Source: Betaproteobacteria bacterium SG8_41 (lineage in GTDB: Bacteria > Pseudomonadota > Gammaproteobacteria > Burkholderiales > SG8-41). From it: DNA of 64,000 bases. Position numbers and translations under genes: made by a program. The stretch covers positions 27,910 to 91,909 of the forward strand of contig LJTT01000009.1 in assembly GCA_001303585.1 (NCBI GenBank), in the 5' to 3' direction. Below are positions 1-8,780 of this stretch, one piece after another (positions within the stretch are counted from its first letter, which is position 1; each line of letters opens with the position of its first letter). The notes below the pieces were generated by a model that saw only the letters and a list, made by a program, of their open reading frames with translations, did not search any database and was not told where the DNA came from.

Positions 1-381
1 TCGGTTTTTCCAGTAGCCGAAATTCGGGAACGTCACGATGCCCTCGCGTCCGACGCGCAGCATTTCGCGCACGATGCGCTCGCTGTGTCGCACGGCCTGC
101 AGCGTTTGCGACAGGATGACATAGTCGAACGCGCGGTTCTCGAAGTCGGACAGCCCGCTCTCGAGATCGCTCTGGATCACATTTACGCCGTTCCGGACGC
201 ACGCCAGCACGCCCGCTTCATCGATCTCGACCCCATAACCGGATGCATTGCGCTCGCGCCAGAGATACCTGAGCAGCGTTCCATCGCCGCAGCCGAGGTC
301 GAGCACGCGCGAACCGGGCCGCACCCACTCGGCAATTGCCGCGTAATCCGGCCGCTGCATCCCGTTGCCGTTGGGCTTCAT
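1..381 (-). CDS. metW: MetW, methionine biosynthesis methyltransferase-like protein (partial, runs off the window)
   Basis: The first 127 codons are present; the rest lies beyond base 1. The N-terminus shows a class I SAM-methyltransferase fold with motif I read as VLDLGCGDGTLL, then an acidic strand end (YGVEID) and a motif (DYVILSQTLQAV) typical of MetW. The ATG (381-379) overlaps the TGA of metX by one base, so the two are translationally coupled. MetW accompanies MetX in many proteobacteria and is thought to support homoserine acylation; its exact biochemical role is less certain than that of MetX. It should be co-regulated with metX by the SAM-II riboswitch upstream of that gene. Confidence 0.93.
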   Translation of the reverse strand, partial: MKPNGNGMQRPDYAAIAEWVRPGSRVLDLGCGDGTLLRYLWRERNASGYGVEIDEAGVLACVRNGVNVIQSDLESGLSDFENRAFDYVILSQTLQAVRHSERIVREMLRVGREGIVTFPNFGYWKNR

Positions 382-1529
382 CACGCTGTTGTCTCTGCGT
401 GAATGCGGTCGAAATACGCCGCTACCAGGCCATGGTAGCGGGCGTCATCGAGCAGGAACGCGTCGTGTCCGTGCGGCGCATCGATGTCCGCATAGGTGAC
501 CTCGCGCCGGTTATGCAGCAGCGCCCTCACGATTTCGCGCGATCGTTCGGACGAGAAGCGCCAGTCGGTCGCGAACGAGATCACAAGGTAAGCCGCCCGC
601 GCCGGGGCGAGCGCTTTGGCAAGGTCGCCGCCGTGTTCGAAGCCGGGGTCGAAATAGTCGAGGACCTTGGTAATGCGAAGGTAGGTGTTGGCGTCGAAGT
701 AGTCGGAGAATTTCGTTCCCTGGTAACCCAGGTAGGACTCGATCTCGAACTCCGGCTCGAAGGTGTACTGGAGCCGGCCGTGCTTGAGCTGCCGGCCGAA
801 TTTGTCGGCCATCACATCGTCCGAGAGATAGGTTATGTGGCCGACCATGCGCGCGACGCGCAGCCCCCGCGTCGGGCGGGTGCCGTGCTCGTAGTAGTGT
901 CCGCCGTGGAAGTCGGGATCGGTGATGATCGCCTGGCGCGCGACCTCGTTGAACGCGATATTCTGGGCCGAGAGGTTCGGCGTGCAGGCAATGACGAGGG
1001 CGTGTCCCACACGATCGGGGTAGCTTACCGTCCACTGCAGCGCTTGCATCGCCCCCAGACTGCCGCCCATGACGGCGGCAAAGCGCTTGATGCCGAGATG
1101 ATCGGCGAGCCGTGCCTGGGTCGCGACCCAGTCCTCCACCGTGACGAGGGGAAAATCAGCCCCCCAGGGCTTGCCGGTGCGCGGGTTGATGCTCTGGGGG
1201 CCGGTGGAACCGTGGCAGCCACCGAGATTGTTCATGCCGATGACGAAAAAACGGTCGGTGTCCACGGGCTTGCCGGGTCCGATCATGTTGTCCCACCAGC
1301 CGACGTCTCCGGGATCATCGGCATAACGGCCGGCGACATGGTGCGCGGCATTGAGCGCATGGCATACCAGCACGGCGTTGCTGCGATCGGCGTTGAGCCG
1401 CCCGTAGGTCTCGTAGACGAGCTCGTACTGGTCGATCACCGCCCCGCACTTGAGCCGGACCGGCTCGCTGAACTTCGCGCGCTGTGGCGCCACGACACCG
1501 ACCGTTTTCGATGTAATTGAGCTGTCCAT
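381..1529 (-). CDS. metX: Homoserine O-acyltransferase MetX
   Basis: This alpha/beta-hydrolase-fold enzyme transfers an acyl group from acyl-CoA to the hydroxyl of homoserine, the committed step to methionine. From the ATG at 1529 the protein has 382 residues. The nucleophile elbow GGSLGAMQ places the catalytic Ser at about 157. An Asp in FATDWRF and a His in PHGHDAF near the C-terminus complete the triad. Whether the donor is acetyl- or succinyl-CoA cannot be told by eye; many betaproteobacterial MetX proteins use succinyl-CoA. A TTG at 1544 is in frame but lies in the T-tract of the leader terminator, so ATG 1529 is preferred. No good Shine-Dalgarno precedes it; the T-tract ends five bases upstream. 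A SAM-II riboswitch controls the gene. Confidence 0.95.
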   Translation of the reverse strand: MDSSITSKTVGVVAPQRAKFSEPVRLKCGAVIDQYELVYETYGRLNADRSNAVLVCHALNAAHHVAGRYADDPGDVGWWDNMIGPGKPVDTDRFFVIGMNNLGGCHGSTGPQSINPRTGKPWGADFPLVTVEDWVATQARLADHLGIKRFAAVMGGSLGAMQALQWTVSYPDRVGHALVIACTPNLSAQNIAFNEVARQAIITDPDFHGGHYYEHGTRPTRGLRVARMVGHITYLSDDVMADKFGRQLKHGRLQYTFEPEFEIESYLGYQGTKFSDYFDANTYLRITKVLDYFDPGFEHGGDLAKALAPARAAYLVISFATDWRFSSERSREIVRALLHNRREVTYADIDAPHGHDAFLLDDARYHGLVAAYFDRIHAETTA

Positions 1530-1534
1530 GTCCC

Positions 1535-1570
1535 AAAAAAGCAAAACCCGGCGAGCTTGCGCTGGCCGGG
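1535..1570 (-). terminator. Intrinsic terminator in the metX leader
   Basis: Read on the minus strand, the stem CCCGGC...GCCGGG carries a nested AGC-GCAA-GCT tip and is followed by TTTTGCTTTTTT. It lies between the SAM-II aptamer and the metX ATG, so it is best read as the expression platform of a transcriptional attenuator. It could also partly terminate transcription arriving from ptsI. The alternative antiterminator pairing was not worked out. Confidence 0.8.
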
Positions 1571-1595
1571 TCTGAAAAAACCTGTAAGTGTTTTC

Positions 1596-1647
1596 TCTTT
1601 AGCCGGATTTGTAACGCGCCCGCAAGCTGAATATCAAATCGGCGCGA
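1596..1647 (-). promoter_or_regulatory. SAM-II riboswitch upstream of metX
   Basis: Read on the minus strand, P1 is CGCGCC (1646-1641) pairing with GGCGCG (1620-1615). P2 is GATTTG (1640-1635) pairing with CAAATC (1611-1606), which makes the H-type pseudoknot of SAM-II. The conserved 3' element GCTAAA follows at 1603-1598. SAM-II aptamers are known in front of metX/metA-type genes in alpha- and betaproteobacteria and switch expression off when S-adenosylmethionine binds. Both helices are perfect, and gene context fits. Confidence 0.9.
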
Positions 1648-1709
1648 CCGAAGCGGAAGGAACCTTACCCGCCCGACGGTGGAATGTCAAATTCCCGCCG
1701 GGCGGCCGA

Positions 1710-1802
1710 GTTCAAGGTTCAACGTTCAAGGTTCAAGCTTTGGGATTCGGTGTTTGGAATGCGACTTTCGACAAAACTGCACTCCGAACCCGCAACCTGC
1801 GC
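1710..1802. repeat. Heptad-repeat element 1 (GTTCAAG type)
   Basis: Four direct 7-nt units, GTTCAAG or GTTCAAC (1710-1737), are followed by degenerate units in the same 7-nt phase. A weak right arm of complementary character ends near 1802. It fills the gap between the ptsI stop and the SAM-II riboswitch. It belongs to the dispersed family described in the findings. Confidence 0.75.
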
Positions 1803-1808
1803 CGCGCG

Positions 1809-3539
1809 TCACGCATTGAGGCGCGCCAGCAGCGCCTGGAGCTTCTGGGGGTCCGAGGTGCGGAGCATCTTCATCGCGAGCGGCTTGATATGTGCGAGGT
1901 TGCAATGGAGGATCACCTGTTTCACGTCGAGCAGGTGGGCCGCGTGCATCGAAAACTGGCGCAGTCCGAAGGCGAGCAGCAGGCGGGTGAGGCTGATGTC
2001 GCCTGCCATCTCCCCGCAGAGCGCGACCGGAACCTTGGCCTTGTTGGCATTGCGGATGATTCCGGATATGAGCCCGAGCAGCGCCGGGTGCAGCGGATCG
2101 TAGAGATGCGCTACCGTGTCGTCGGTGCGGTCGATTGCCAGCGTGTACTGAATGAGGTCGTTGGTGCCGATCGACAGGAAGTCCAGCTTGCGCGTGAAGA
2201 TCTGAAGCGCGAGGGCTGCCGCTGGCACCTCGATCATGCCACCCACCTTGATGTGCCTGTCGTAGGGCACATGCTGCTCGTCGAGGCTCTTTTTCGCCTG
2301 GCGGATGAGCGCCAGCGCCTGGTCAACCTCGCCCGCCGTGGCCAGCATCGGGATGAGAATGTTGATCTTGCCGTAGTGCGACGCGCGCAACAGGGCGCGC
2401 AGTTGGATCAGGAAGCGCTTTGGCTCGATCAGGCAGAGCCGGATTGCGCGCAGCCCGAGCGCGGGGTTGAGCGTATGGCGCTGCAACTCGTCACTGGGCT
2501 TGTCGGCGCCCAGGTCGTAGGTGCGAATCGTGACCGGCATGCCGTCCATCTCGACGGTTGCCTTGCGGTAGGCTTCAAACTGCTCGTCCTCGTCCGGAAG
2601 ATCCGCCCGGTTGAGAAACAGGAATTCGCTGCGGAACAGGCCGATTCCGGTGGCGCCGTTCTCCCTGGCCTCGGCAACGTCGCCGGGCAACTCGATGTTG
2701 GCCTGCAGCTCGACGGGAACGCCGTCGAGCGTGGCGGCGCGCGTGCCCTTCAGCCGCTTGAGCTTCTGGCGCTCGAGGTCGAACTCGTACTGGCGCAGGC
2801 GGTACTCGGACAGCACCTGCTCGTCGGGGTTGACGATGACAACCCCCTGGACGCCATCGACGATGATCAGCTCGTTCTCATGGATCAGCTGCCGGGCGCT
2901 GTGCAACGCAACGATCGAGGGGATCGCCAAGCTGCGCGCCACGACTGCGGTATGCGAGGTCGTGCCGCCGAGATCGGTAATAAAGCTCGCGAACTGGTGC
3001 TGCTTGAACTGAACGACGTCCGCGGGTGAGAGATCGCGCGCGACCAGGATGAGATTCTGCTCGGAATCCGCCTTGGGCGGCGGCGGGACATAGCCCGGCT
3101 GTCCGGAGAGCGCCTTCATCATGCGCTCGACCACCTGGATGACGTCGCTCTTGCGCTCGCGCAGATAACCGTCCTCGATCTCGTCGAACTGCGCGACCAG
3201 GGCATCCATCTGGACGCGAAGCGCCCACTCCGCGTTGCATTTCTCCGTTTCAATGATCCTGCGCGGTGCGACCGACAACGTCGAGTCGCCGAGGATCATC
3301 AGATGCAAATCGATGAACGCTGCCAGCTCGGCGGGCGCGGTCGGGGGAAGGCTGGCGCGCAGACTTTCGAGCTCCGCGCGCACATTTTGCACTGCGACCT
3401 CGAAGCGAGCGGATTCTTCAGCCACCTGGTCCTGCGGCACGACGTAGTGCGCGACCTCGAGCCTGGCATGCGAGAACAGGTGCGCATGCCCGATGGCGAT
3501 GCCGCCGGAGACGCCGATGCCGTGGATCGAGAGGCTCAT
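1809..3539 (-). CDS. ptsI: Phosphoenolpyruvate-protein phosphotransferase, PTS enzyme I
   Basis: This cytoplasmic kinase takes phosphate from PEP onto a histidine and passes it to HPr. The 576 residues match the usual length. The N-terminal HPr-binding domain is followed by the phospho-histidine signature GGTTSHTAVVARS. The C-terminal PEP-binding barrel has FRSEFLFLNR and SIGTNDLIQYTLAIDR. It is the last gene of the EIIA-ptsH-ptsI run, about 100 bases after ptsH. No sugar permease (EIIB/EIIC) is nearby, so the phosphorelay is more likely regulatory than a sugar uptake route. Confidence 0.97.
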   Translation of the reverse strand: MSLSIHGIGVSGGIAIGHAHLFSHARLEVAHYVVPQDQVAEESARFEVAVQNVRAELESLRASLPPTAPAELAAFIDLHLMILGDSTLSVAPRRIIETEKCNAEWALRVQMDALVAQFDEIEDGYLRERKSDVIQVVERMMKALSGQPGYVPPPPKADSEQNLILVARDLSPADVVQFKQHQFASFITDLGGTTSHTAVVARSLAIPSIVALHSARQLIHENELIIVDGVQGVVIVNPDEQVLSEYRLRQYEFDLERQKLKRLKGTRAATLDGVPVELQANIELPGDVAEARENGATGIGLFRSEFLFLNRADLPDEDEQFEAYRKATVEMDGMPVTIRTYDLGADKPSDELQRHTLNPALGLRAIRLCLIEPKRFLIQLRALLRASHYGKINILIPMLATAGEVDQALALIRQAKKSLDEQHVPYDRHIKVGGMIEVPAAALALQIFTRKLDFLSIGTNDLIQYTLAIDRTDDTVAHLYDPLHPALLGLISGIIRNANKAKVPVALCGEMAGDISLTRLLLAFGLRQFSMHAAHLLDVKQVILHCNLAHIKPLAMKMLRTSDPQKLQALLARLNA

Positions 3540-3640
3540 TGGCCGATCAGAGACGCAGAATGTGGCACGAAGGTTGAATATTACTTCGAACCTGCGCCAG
3601 CGGAAGGCATTCTGTCCTTCCGCTTCCCTTCATCCCCGGG

Positions 3641-3910
3641 TTATTCGTCTTCCTCGAACCGGCTGGCAATGAGGCCGGTGATGGCCGCCATTGCAGCTTC
3701 TTCGTCCGGACCGTCGATTTCCAGGACCACGGTAGAGCCCTTTGCGGCCGCCAGCATCATGACCCCCATGATGCTTTTGGCGTTGACGCGCCGGCCGTTG
3801 CGGCTGATCCACACGCCGCTCTCGAACTGCCCGGCGACCTGCGTCAGCTTGGCCGAGGCCCGCGCATGCAACCCGAGTTTGTTGGTGATCTCAACTTCCC
3901 GTTGCAGCAT
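3641..3910 (-). CDS. ptsH: Phosphocarrier protein HPr
   Basis: HPr shuttles phosphate from enzyme I to EIIA. The 89-residue protein has the active-site motif GLHARAS with His15, and the region around Ser46 reads AKSIMGVMM, the position used for regulatory phosphorylation where an HPr kinase is present. The start overlaps the end of the upstream EIIA gene by 20 bases, pointing to translational coupling. Confidence 0.97.
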   Translation of the reverse strand: MLQREVEITNKLGLHARASAKLTQVAGQFESGVWISRNGRRVNAKSIMGVMMLAAAKGSTVVLEIDGPDEEAAMAAITGLIASRFEEDE

Positions 3911-4307
3911 GTTTGACGACGAGGGCGGGAATGCGCACCACGCCGTCGCATCCGCCGCTGATGGCTTTTACGACGGCGGTCTGCAAGGGCTTGTCGCGGT
4001 AGGTCAGCACGCGGATCAGCATGGGGAGACTGACCCCGGCCACGCCCTCGACATGGCCGGGGACGATCAGCTTGGCGGCGATGTTGGCTGGCGAGCCCCC
4101 GAAAATGTCCGAGAGGATCAGCACACCGTCGCCGTCATCGAGTTCCTTGACCAGGGCCTGGGCCTGCGGGAGCAGCCTGAAGGGGTCGTCCTGCGCGGTA
4201 ATGCCGAGCTGCTTGACCTGCGGCGGGCGTTTGTTGAGCACATGGCTCGCACAATGGATGAGGCTCTCGCCCAGCGTTCCGTGGCTTATGATCAAAATCC
4301 CAATCAT
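3891..4307 (-). CDS. PTS EIIA component, mannose/fructose (EIIA-Man) family
   Basis: The 138-residue single-domain protein is phosphorylated by HPr on a histidine in IISHGTLGE (His9 from the ATG at 4307). It keeps the DIFGGSPAN and GVSLPMLIRVL segments of the EIIA-Man fold. No EIIB or EIIC domain is fused or adjacent. Such lone EIIA-HPr-EI sets are common in betaproteobacteria and are thought to act as a metabolic signalling relay. The TTG one codon upstream is a less likely start. Confidence 0.92.
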   Translation of the reverse strand: MIGILIISHGTLGESLIHCASHVLNKRPPQVKQLGITAQDDPFRLLPQAQALVKELDDGDGVLILSDIFGGSPANIAAKLIVPGHVEGVAGVSLPMLIRVLTYRDKPLQTAVVKAISGGCDGVVRIPALVVKHAATGS

Positions 4308-4387
4308 CAAAAGGCCTTACAGCCCGGTATCAGGCCGTAACAGTCTAAACTATTGCGCTGCACAATGCAGCAAGGGCCTTTGTAACA

Positions 4388-5332
4388 TCAGGGGACCCCG
4401 CCGGTCTCGAGGGCGTCCATCAGCATGCCGGCGACGTTAAAGCCTGTTTGTTCAGCGATTTCCTGGAAACAAGTGGGGCTGGTGACGTTGACTTCGGTGA
4501 GGTAGTCCCCGATCACGTCGAGACCGACGAGCAACAGTCCCTCCCGGTAGAGCGCGGGGCCGAGCGCTTCGCCAATTTCGCGGTCACGGGCAGTGAGCGC
4601 CCGCGCCTCGCCGGTCGCGCCTGCGGCAAGATTGCCCCGCGTCTCCCCCGGGCGGGGCACTCTGGCGAGGCAGTAGGGCACCGGCTTGCCGGCGATCAGC
4701 AGCACCCGCTTGTCGCCGTCCCGGATCTCCGGGATGAAGCGCTGGGCCATGATGGTCTTGCGGCCGTAGTGCGTGACGGTCTCGATGATCACGTTGACGT
4801 TGGGATCGTCGTTACGCACGCGGAAAACGGACGTTCCGCCCATCCCGTCGAGCGGCTTGAGAATGACATCCCCGTGCTCGGCCAGAAACTCGCGAATGAG
4901 CTGGTCGCGCCGCGTGACCAGCGTGGGCGGGGTGAACTGCGAAAATCGCGCAATGCCCATCTTCTCGTTCCAGTCGCGGATCGCGCGCGGACGGTTGAAC
5001 ACGCGCGCGCCGTTCGCTTCCGCCAGCTCGAGAAGATAAGTGCTGTAGACATACTCCATGTCGAACGGCGGGTCCTTGCGCATCAGGACCGCGTCGAAAT
5101 CCGCAAGCGATCCCGTGCTCGCCGGCTCGGCGCGGTACCACGCCGCTTTCTCTCCGGTGAGATGGATGCGTCGCGCGTGGCCGAAGACGGTTCCTCCCCG
5201 CCACATCAGGTCTTCCTGCTCCATGGCGTAGAGCGAGTGGCCCCGTCCCGCCGCCTCGCGCATGATGGCGAACGTGGTGTCCTTGTAAATCTTGAACGAG
5301 TCCAGCGGGTCGGCTATGAAGGCAATTTTCAT
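4388..5332 (-). CDS. gshB: Glutathione synthetase
   Basis: GshB ligates glycine to gamma-glutamylcysteine with ATP in the cytosol. The 314-residue protein has the N-terminal MKIAFIADPLDSFKIYKDTT signature, the ATP-grasp segments LKPLDGMGGTSVFR and MAQRFIPEIRDGDKR, and the metal-binding tail EVNVTSPTCFQEI. It is first in a minus-strand run with the PTS genes, about 80 bases apart; gshB next to this PTS cluster is a frequent betaproteobacterial arrangement. Confidence 0.97.
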   Translation of the reverse strand: MKIAFIADPLDSFKIYKDTTFAIMREAAGRGHSLYAMEQEDLMWRGGTVFGHARRIHLTGEKAAWYRAEPASTGSLADFDAVLMRKDPPFDMEYVYSTYLLELAEANGARVFNRPRAIRDWNEKMGIARFSQFTPPTLVTRRDQLIREFLAEHGDVILKPLDGMGGTSVFRVRNDDPNVNVIIETVTHYGRKTIMAQRFIPEIRDGDKRVLLIAGKPVPYCLARVPRPGETRGNLAAGATGEARALTARDREIGEALGPALYREGLLLVGLDVIGDYLTEVNVTSPTCFQEIAEQTGFNVAGMLMDALETGGVP

Positions 5333-5447
5333 CCGGCGTCGTTGGTCTTGAAGGCCCGTGGCAGAAAATTGCCTTAATTGTAAAGGCTATTCGCTGTAAT
5401 CGTTGATCCTTCCGCCATTCGCCAGAGGGGGTGACCGGTCACCTGTC

Positions 5448-5474
5448 AAAAAAAGGGGCGCCCGCGGGCGCCCC
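5448..5474 (-). terminator. Intrinsic terminator of the glnK-amtB operon
   Basis: A perfect 20-bp GC palindrome (5455-5474, core GGGGCGCC...GGCGCCCC) is followed on the minus strand by seven T residues (5454-5448). It lies 22 bases past the amtB stop, in the right orientation to end the operon before gshB. Confidence 0.9.
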
Positions 5475-5496
5475 TTGGACCGCATTCCCGAGACGC

Positions 5497-6870
5497 TTAA
5501 GTGTGGTAGGCGACCTCGCCATGCTGGGTCGAGTCGAGCCCTTCGCGCTCGTTCTCTTCCGCAACGCGCAGCCCGACCATCATGTCGACGACTTTGTAGA
5601 GGATGTAGCTGATGATTCCCGTCCAGAGCAGGGTAACGATGACGGCGATGGCCTGCGTGACGATCTGGCCACCCATCGTGACGTCCTTGTCGTAGCCGAC
5701 GCCGCCCAGCGCCGCGGACATCAGGATGCCGGTGCCGATGGCGCCGACGATGCCGCCAACGCCGTGCACACCGAACACATCGAGCGAATCATCGTAGCCG
5801 AACATCTTCTTGAGGCCCGTGCACGCCCAGAAGCAGATTACGCCGGCTGCGGCACCCAGAATTATCGATCCCATGGGCCCCACGAAGCCGCAGGCGGGCG
5901 TGATCGCAACCAGCCCTGCCACGGCACCGGAAGCGGCGCCGAGCATGGTCGGCTTGCCGCGGGCCATCCACTCGACGAACATCCAGCCGAGCACTGCGGC
6001 GGCGGTGGCGAACTGCGTGTTGGCAAGCACCATCCCGGCGACGCCGTCGGCGGCAAGCTCGCTGCCAACGTTGAAGCCGAACCAGCCCACCCACAACAGC
6101 GAGGCGCCGACCATGGTGAGCGTCAGGTTGTGCGGCGGCATCGCTTCCCGGCCGTAGCCGATGCGCTTGCCGAGCACGATGCAGCCCACCAGCGCGGCGA
6201 TCCCGGCGTTGATATGAACAACGGTTCCGCCCGCGAAATCCTTCGCGCCAAGCGCGCCAAGGAATCCGCCGCCCCACACCATGTGCGCGATCGGCACGTA
6301 ACAGAACGTGAACCACAGCGCCATGAACCAGAGCACCGCCGAGAACTTGATGCGCTCGGCGAAGCCGCCGATGATCAGCGCCGGCGTGATGGCCGCGAAC
6401 GTGAGCTGGAAGATGAGGAACACGTATTCCGGAATAACCCCGCTCAAGCTGTCGGGCTGGATGCCAGCAAGGAAGGACTTGCTGAAGCCCCCGATGATCG
6501 AATTCATGGAGCCTTCCGAGAACGCCAGGCTGTAGCCGTAAACCGCCCACAGAATGGAGATGAGCGAGACGGTTACGAACACCTGCATCAGCACCGAAAG
6601 CATGTTCTTCGCCCGGACGAGGCCGCCGTAGAAGAGCGCGAGCCCCGGGATCGTCATCATGATCACAAGCACTGTGGCGGTGATCATCCATGCCGTGCTC
6701 CCGCTGTCGAGCGTGGGTTTCTTGGCTTCCGGCGCCGGTGCAGCGGCTGCGACAGTGCCCGCGGGTGCCATCGCAGCCGGCGCATCGGCTGGCTTGTCCT
6801 GAGCGCCCGCCGGGGAGACGGCAAAGCCCAGGGCGCCGAACAGCGCAAGGATAGTGAGTAATCGCTTCAT
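5497..6870 (-). CDS. amtB: Ammonium transporter
   Basis: An inner-membrane trimeric ammonium channel of 457 residues. A cleavable signal (MKRLLTILALFGALGFAVSPAGAQ) and an Ala/Pro-rich stretch precede the first core helix (TAWMITATVLVIMM). Conserved Amt features include FYGGLVRAKN, the NVGSELAADG segment and the C-terminal GVHGVGG with the pore-associated histidine. The gene follows glnK by 16 bases; GlnK plugs the channel when nitrogen is sufficient. A sigma-54 promoter upstream of the outer-membrane gene probably drives the operon. Confidence 0.96.
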   Translation of the reverse strand: MKRLLTILALFGALGFAVSPAGAQDKPADAPAAMAPAGTVAAAAPAPEAKKPTLDSGSTAWMITATVLVIMMTIPGLALFYGGLVRAKNMLSVLMQVFVTVSLISILWAVYGYSLAFSEGSMNSIIGGFSKSFLAGIQPDSLSGVIPEYVFLIFQLTFAAITPALIIGGFAERIKFSAVLWFMALWFTFCYVPIAHMVWGGGFLGALGAKDFAGGTVVHINAGIAALVGCIVLGKRIGYGREAMPPHNLTLTMVGASLLWVGWFGFNVGSELAADGVAGMVLANTQFATAAAVLGWMFVEWMARGKPTMLGAASGAVAGLVAITPACGFVGPMGSIILGAAAGVICFWACTGLKKMFGYDDSLDVFGVHGVGGIVGAIGTGILMSAALGGVGYDKDVTMGGQIVTQAIAVIVTLLWTGIISYILYKVVDMMVGLRVAEENEREGLDSTQHGEVAYHT

Positions 6871-6886
6871 GTCGTGTGCTCCCTTT

Positions 6887-7282
<396 letters not shown>

Positions 7283-8098
7283 TCAGAACGACTTGCTGAC
7301 GTAGACAACGAACGAGGATTTCGCTGTGTCGTAGCCGGTGGCATCAATCCACCAGCTCGCTCCCGTGGGCGACTTCTTGGCGTCGGTATCGGCGTAGTAC
7401 GCGCCAATCTCCAGGTCTTTGAGCGGTCCCGACTGCACCGAGTAGGTCGCCCCGAGTTTCCAGTCGTTGTAGGACACTTCCGTTCCCGCGTCCCGTGTGC
7501 CGTCGTTCTTCACATCCAGGATCCCGTAGTGCGCATTCAGCGAGAAGCCGGTGTTGCCGATCGGGTAGTCGGCGAAGAGGTCGAGATACCAGGTGCCGTC
7601 GGTCTTATCACCGTTCGCGTTCGGCCGCGCGCCGAAGTAGTCCTTCAGGTTGTAGGAATACTTCACACCCAGAAACTTCCAGCCGAGCGCGCCATAGATC
7701 TCCCAAGTGTTCGCCTTGGTCACGCCTGGATTCGGGTCGCCGGGGTAATAGTAGTAGAGCGTGCCGACGTCGAACGTGAAATCACTTTTCCCGATGTTGC
7801 CCTTGAAGCCGCCGTAGAAGTCCCATTCGAGGCTCGAGCGTGTGTAGGCATTGAAATCCTCGAGCCAGCTCACGTTCGAGGCCCATGTGCCCGCGTAGAA
7901 ACCGCTGGAATGCTCATAGTCGAACCCGCCTTGCACCGCGGGCTCACCCGCAGTCTGCGCTGTGCCGCGGAAGATGTACTCGCTGAACAGCCCGACGTTG
8001 GCGCTGAACGTATGCGGCGACGCTGGCTGTTGCGCTTGGACCACTCCCGACCCAAGCGCCATCGAAAGCAATCCCGCTGTTAATGTCTTTTTGATCAT
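7283..8098 (-). CDS. TIGR02001-type outer membrane protein
   Basis: The 271-residue protein has a Sec signal peptide (cleavage near VVQAQQ). Alternating beta-strands rich in Tyr/Trp/Gly follow, and the C-terminal residue is Phe (YVSKSF), as expected for an outer-membrane barrel. The start of the mature part (SANVGLFSEYIFRG) is characteristic of a family of unknown function often found before glnK-amtB in betaproteobacteria. The sigma-54 promoter and NtrC sites lie directly upstream, so a role in nitrogen-compound uptake is plausible but inferred only from context. Confidence 0.85.
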   Translation of the reverse strand: MIKKTLTAGLLSMALGSGVVQAQQPASPHTFSANVGLFSEYIFRGTAQTAGEPAVQGGFDYEHSSGFYAGTWASNVSWLEDFNAYTRSSLEWDFYGGFKGNIGKSDFTFDVGTLYYYYPGDPNPGVTKANTWEIYGALGWKFLGVKYSYNLKDYFGARPNANGDKTDGTWYLDLFADYPIGNTGFSLNAHYGILDVKNDGTRDAGTEVSYNDWKLGATYSVQSGPLKDLEIGAYYADTDAKKSPTGASWWIDATGYDTAKSSFVVYVSKSF

Positions 8099-8148
8099 GA
8101 TCGTTCCCTTTGTAATTAACGAATTCGAAATAAGCCGCGGTTGCTCTC

Positions 8149-8164
8149 AGCATAGAGCGTGCCA
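8149..8164 (-). promoter_or_regulatory. Sigma-54 promoter for the outer-membrane/glnK/amtB operon
   Basis: The minus strand reads TGGCACGCTCTATGCT. Compared with the -24/-12 consensus TGGCACR-N4-TTGCW, the GG and GC dinucleotides have the required spacing and a single base differs. It lies about 50 bases before the ATG at 8098. Confidence 0.8.
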
Positions 8165-8226
8165 ACTAAGTTAAGCTTTATAAACAATGCCCTATGAATT
8201 TTCCCTTGAAGGAAGGGCGTGATTGT

Positions 8227-8272
8227 GCACCGTTATGGGGCGCGCGATCCCTGTCCCGCACTATGGAAGTGC
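8227..8272. promoter_or_regulatory. Two tandem NtrC-type enhancer sites
   Basis: The site at 8258-8272 is GCAC-N7-GTGC, a full match to the NtrC dyad. The site at 8227-8241 is GCAC-N7-GGGC, one base off. Their centres are 31 bp apart, about three helical turns, and they lie 65-110 bp upstream of the sigma-54 promoter, the normal geometry for NtrC activation. Confidence 0.75.
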
Positions 8273-8394
8273 CCGATTGGATTTGGCTTGATTGGTGCGC
8301 TAGCTGCCGGAAATGGCGGGCTGATCACTGCAACGGGGCTGCCGTGCCTGGGCGTTGTGGGAGAATTGACCTGGAGCCCGCTTACTGGAAGGCC

Positions 8395-8640
8395 ATGGCT
8401 GAAACGAAACTGTTTGAAGAGCTCGACCGCAGGATGAAAGAGGTCCTCGCCCAGAGCCCCGCCAAGGACCTGGAGAAGAACCTGCGGGCGCTGCTCACCG
8501 GCGCGTTTAGCCGGCTCGACCTCGTCACTCGTGAGGAATTCGACGTGCAGCGAGAGGTGCTGGCACGCACCCGCGCGAAGGTGGAGGAACTCGAGGCGCG
8601 AGTTGCCGAACTTGAGAAACAAGTGACCCGTGACCCGTGA
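8395..8640 (+). CDS. ubiK: Ubiquinone biosynthesis accessory factor UbiK (BMFP/YqiC family)
   Basis: An 81-residue protein with an amphipathic N-terminal helix and a C-terminal coiled coil (VEELEARVAELEKQV), the layout of UbiK, which assists the aerobic UbiJ-containing ubiquinone complex. The ATG at 8395 follows TGGAAGG at a good distance. Longer in-frame starts upstream would run over the NtrC sites and are not supported. The last codons (VTRDP) and the stop are formed by a heptad-repeat element, so the native C-terminus may have been replaced. Confidence 0.88.
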   Translation: MAETKLFEELDRRMKEVLAQSPAKDLEKNLRALLTGAFSRLDLVTREEFDVQREVLARTRAKVEELEARVAELEKQVTRDP

Positions 8641-8707
8641 CCGGCAAAACGGGGCAGCCGGTGGCTCTTCGCGCATCACTGATCGCCCATCGCCGATCAC
8701 CCATCAC
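8623..8707. repeat. Heptad-repeat element 2 (GTGACCC type)
   Basis: The left arm has three units, GTGACCC, GTGACCC and GTGACCG (8623-8643). The right arm has five units in exact 7-nt phase, of GCATCAC/CCATCAC type (8673-8707). The arms are roughly complementary. The left arm begins inside ubiK and supplies its stop codon. Confidence 0.8.
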
Positions 8708-8780
8708 GGTCTTCCGCGGTAATCCTGCAGCCCGACTCGCGCGTTAAGCGGTCATTGAGACCCCCTTTGAGGGAGGGCCG

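Noticed and set aside
336..1520. Long plus-strand frame over metX/metW
   Set aside because: A shadow of metX; the minus strand carries the catalytic triad and the SAM-II leader.
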